The translations under genes were made by a program, and so were the position numbers. Below the pieces are notes generated by a model. It saw only the letters and a program-made list of their open reading frames with translations, did no database searches and was not told the origin of the DNA. From positions 1-64,000 of the forward strand of contig JAPPIT010000061.1 in the NCBI GenBank assembly GCA_028820505.1: a stretch of 64,000 nt of DNA. Reading direction: 5' to 3'. Within the stretch, counting starts at the first letter, position 1, and every line of letters starts with the position of its first letter. Positions 63,450 to 64,000 of the stretch are shown piece after piece. This DNA comes from Defluviicoccus sp. GTDB taxonomy: Bacteria; Pseudomonadota; Alphaproteobacteria; MPNO01.

Positions 63450-64000
63450 TCATGCGGTCGCGTCCGCCTTCGGCTTGCGCGAGGACACCGTGACGCCGGC
63501 GACGATCAGCGCCGCGCCGATCAGGTGATAGACGTTCAGCGTCTCGCCGAGAAAGGGAACGGCGATCGCGGCGGAGAACACCGGCACCAGATACATGTAG
63601 AACCCGGCGCGGGAGGGCCCGAGGCGCGCGATCGCGACGTTCCAGCCGAGGATCGCGACGACCGAGGGGAAGAAGGCGACGAACAACAGCGACACGACCG
63701 CTCTCGTGCTCGCGGGAGGAAGCCCTTCCTCGATCAGCTCGACCGCGAAGAACGGGACGTGGCACGCCGCGCCGACCGCGCAGACCATGGTCAGAAGGGT
63801 CAGCGTGTGCACCTCCCTGGGCATCAGCCTTGCCGCGACGCCGTACCCGGCGAGGCAGAGGTTGCACAGCAGCAGCACCGCGTCGCCCCGGTTGAAGTCG
63901 AGGCCGAGCAGCACCGCCGGATCGCCGCGCGAGATCATGTAGAGGAGCCCGACGACGGCGAGGACGACGCCGAAGATCTGCAGTCCGGTGGTCCTGTCGC
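63450..64000 (-). CDS. EamA/DMT-superfamily transporter, N terminus beyond the window
   Basis: The C-terminal part of a drug/metabolite transporter. The frame stays open from the right edge: residues DRTTGLQIFGVVLAVVGLLY precede the internal Met at 63938. At least six membrane segments follow, with the family close 'LGETLNVYHLIGAALIVAGV' and a short basic tail. The complete protein probably has ten segments. Substrate unknown. Confidence 0.88.
   Translation of the reverse strand, partial: DRTTGLQIFGVVLAVVGLLYMISRGDPAVLLGLDFNRGDAVLLLCNLCLAGYGVAARLMPREVHTLTLLTMVCAVGAACHVPFFAVELIEEGLPPASTRAVVSLLFVAFFPSVVAILGWNVAIARLGPSRAGFYMYLVPVFSAAIAVPFLGETLNVYHLIGAALIVAGVTVSSRKPKADATA

Overview
The window is a GC-rich chromosomal segment with dense gene packing, frequent ATGA/GTGA gene overlaps and GTG/TTG starts. 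Gene content points to an alphaproteobacterium: the ffs-dnaX-ybaB-recR block, the rpmH-rnpA-yidD-yidC-engB-argB-HAD-dapD-dapE-truA block, a stand-alone prephenate dehydratase, a membrane-anchored CycM-type cytochrome c, and intergenic palindromes of the kind scattered through alphaproteobacterial genomes. I cannot place it below class from sequence reading alone.

Layout. 1-1.3 kb: an XRE-type antitoxin-like regulator and a secreted matrixin-type metalloprotease. 1.4-8.6 kb: a catabolic island (medium-chain dehydrogenase, a triple RidA-fold protein, an orphan NMT1-like binding protein, NIPSNAP, D-2-hydroxyacid dehydrogenase, an HpxZ/NTF2-like protein, a UbiD-type decarboxylase), split at 4.67 kb by a perfect 16-bp parS centromere site. 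8.9-18 kb: an M17 aminopeptidase and a Yej-type microcin/oligopeptide ABC importer with two tandem binding proteins. 18-34.5 kb: core housekeeping genes (hisN, cycM, pheA, nudC, SRP RNA, dnaX, ybaB, recR, def, fmt, truA, dapE, dapD, argB, engB, yidC, yidD, rnpA, rpmH). 34.6-43.7 kb: an arylsulfotransferase-like protein, a tripartite tricarboxylate transporter (TctA-TctB fusion plus TctC), a CmcJ/NvfI-like oxygenase, a GST, and a TVP38 membrane protein with a flavin disulfide reductase.

43.7-62.2 kb is the striking part: a ribosomal peptide (RiPP) cluster of the TOMM/NHLP type. A rightward operon encodes an 83-aa precursor with a nitrile-hydratase-like leader ending in the tiny core LCCCW, an MMPL/RND transporter, a short HlyD-like adaptor, a C39 peptidase-ABC transporter, a second NHLM-type ABC transporter, a protein that fuses an NHLP-like leader to a terpene-cyclase-fold (alpha/alpha toroid) domain, a fused RRE/E1-like/YcaO cyclodehydratase, and an uncharacterised protein. 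A divergent operon encodes a LolA-like protein, an outer-membrane beta-barrel and a flavin-dependent tryptophan-halogenase-family enzyme. A membrane histidine kinase sits next to it. The simplest reading is that YcaO cyclises the three cysteines to thiazolines, the halogenase may act on the terminal Trp, and the C39/NHLM system cleaves and exports a pentapeptide product. The terpene-cyclase-fold fusion and the MMPL/LolA/barrel module are not part of the standard NHLM set.

The window closes with a MetE-like methyltransferase and the C-terminal part of an EamA transporter running off the right edge. No tRNA, rRNA, CRISPR array or insertion sequence was seen. All functional calls come from reading motifs by eye; no database search was possible.
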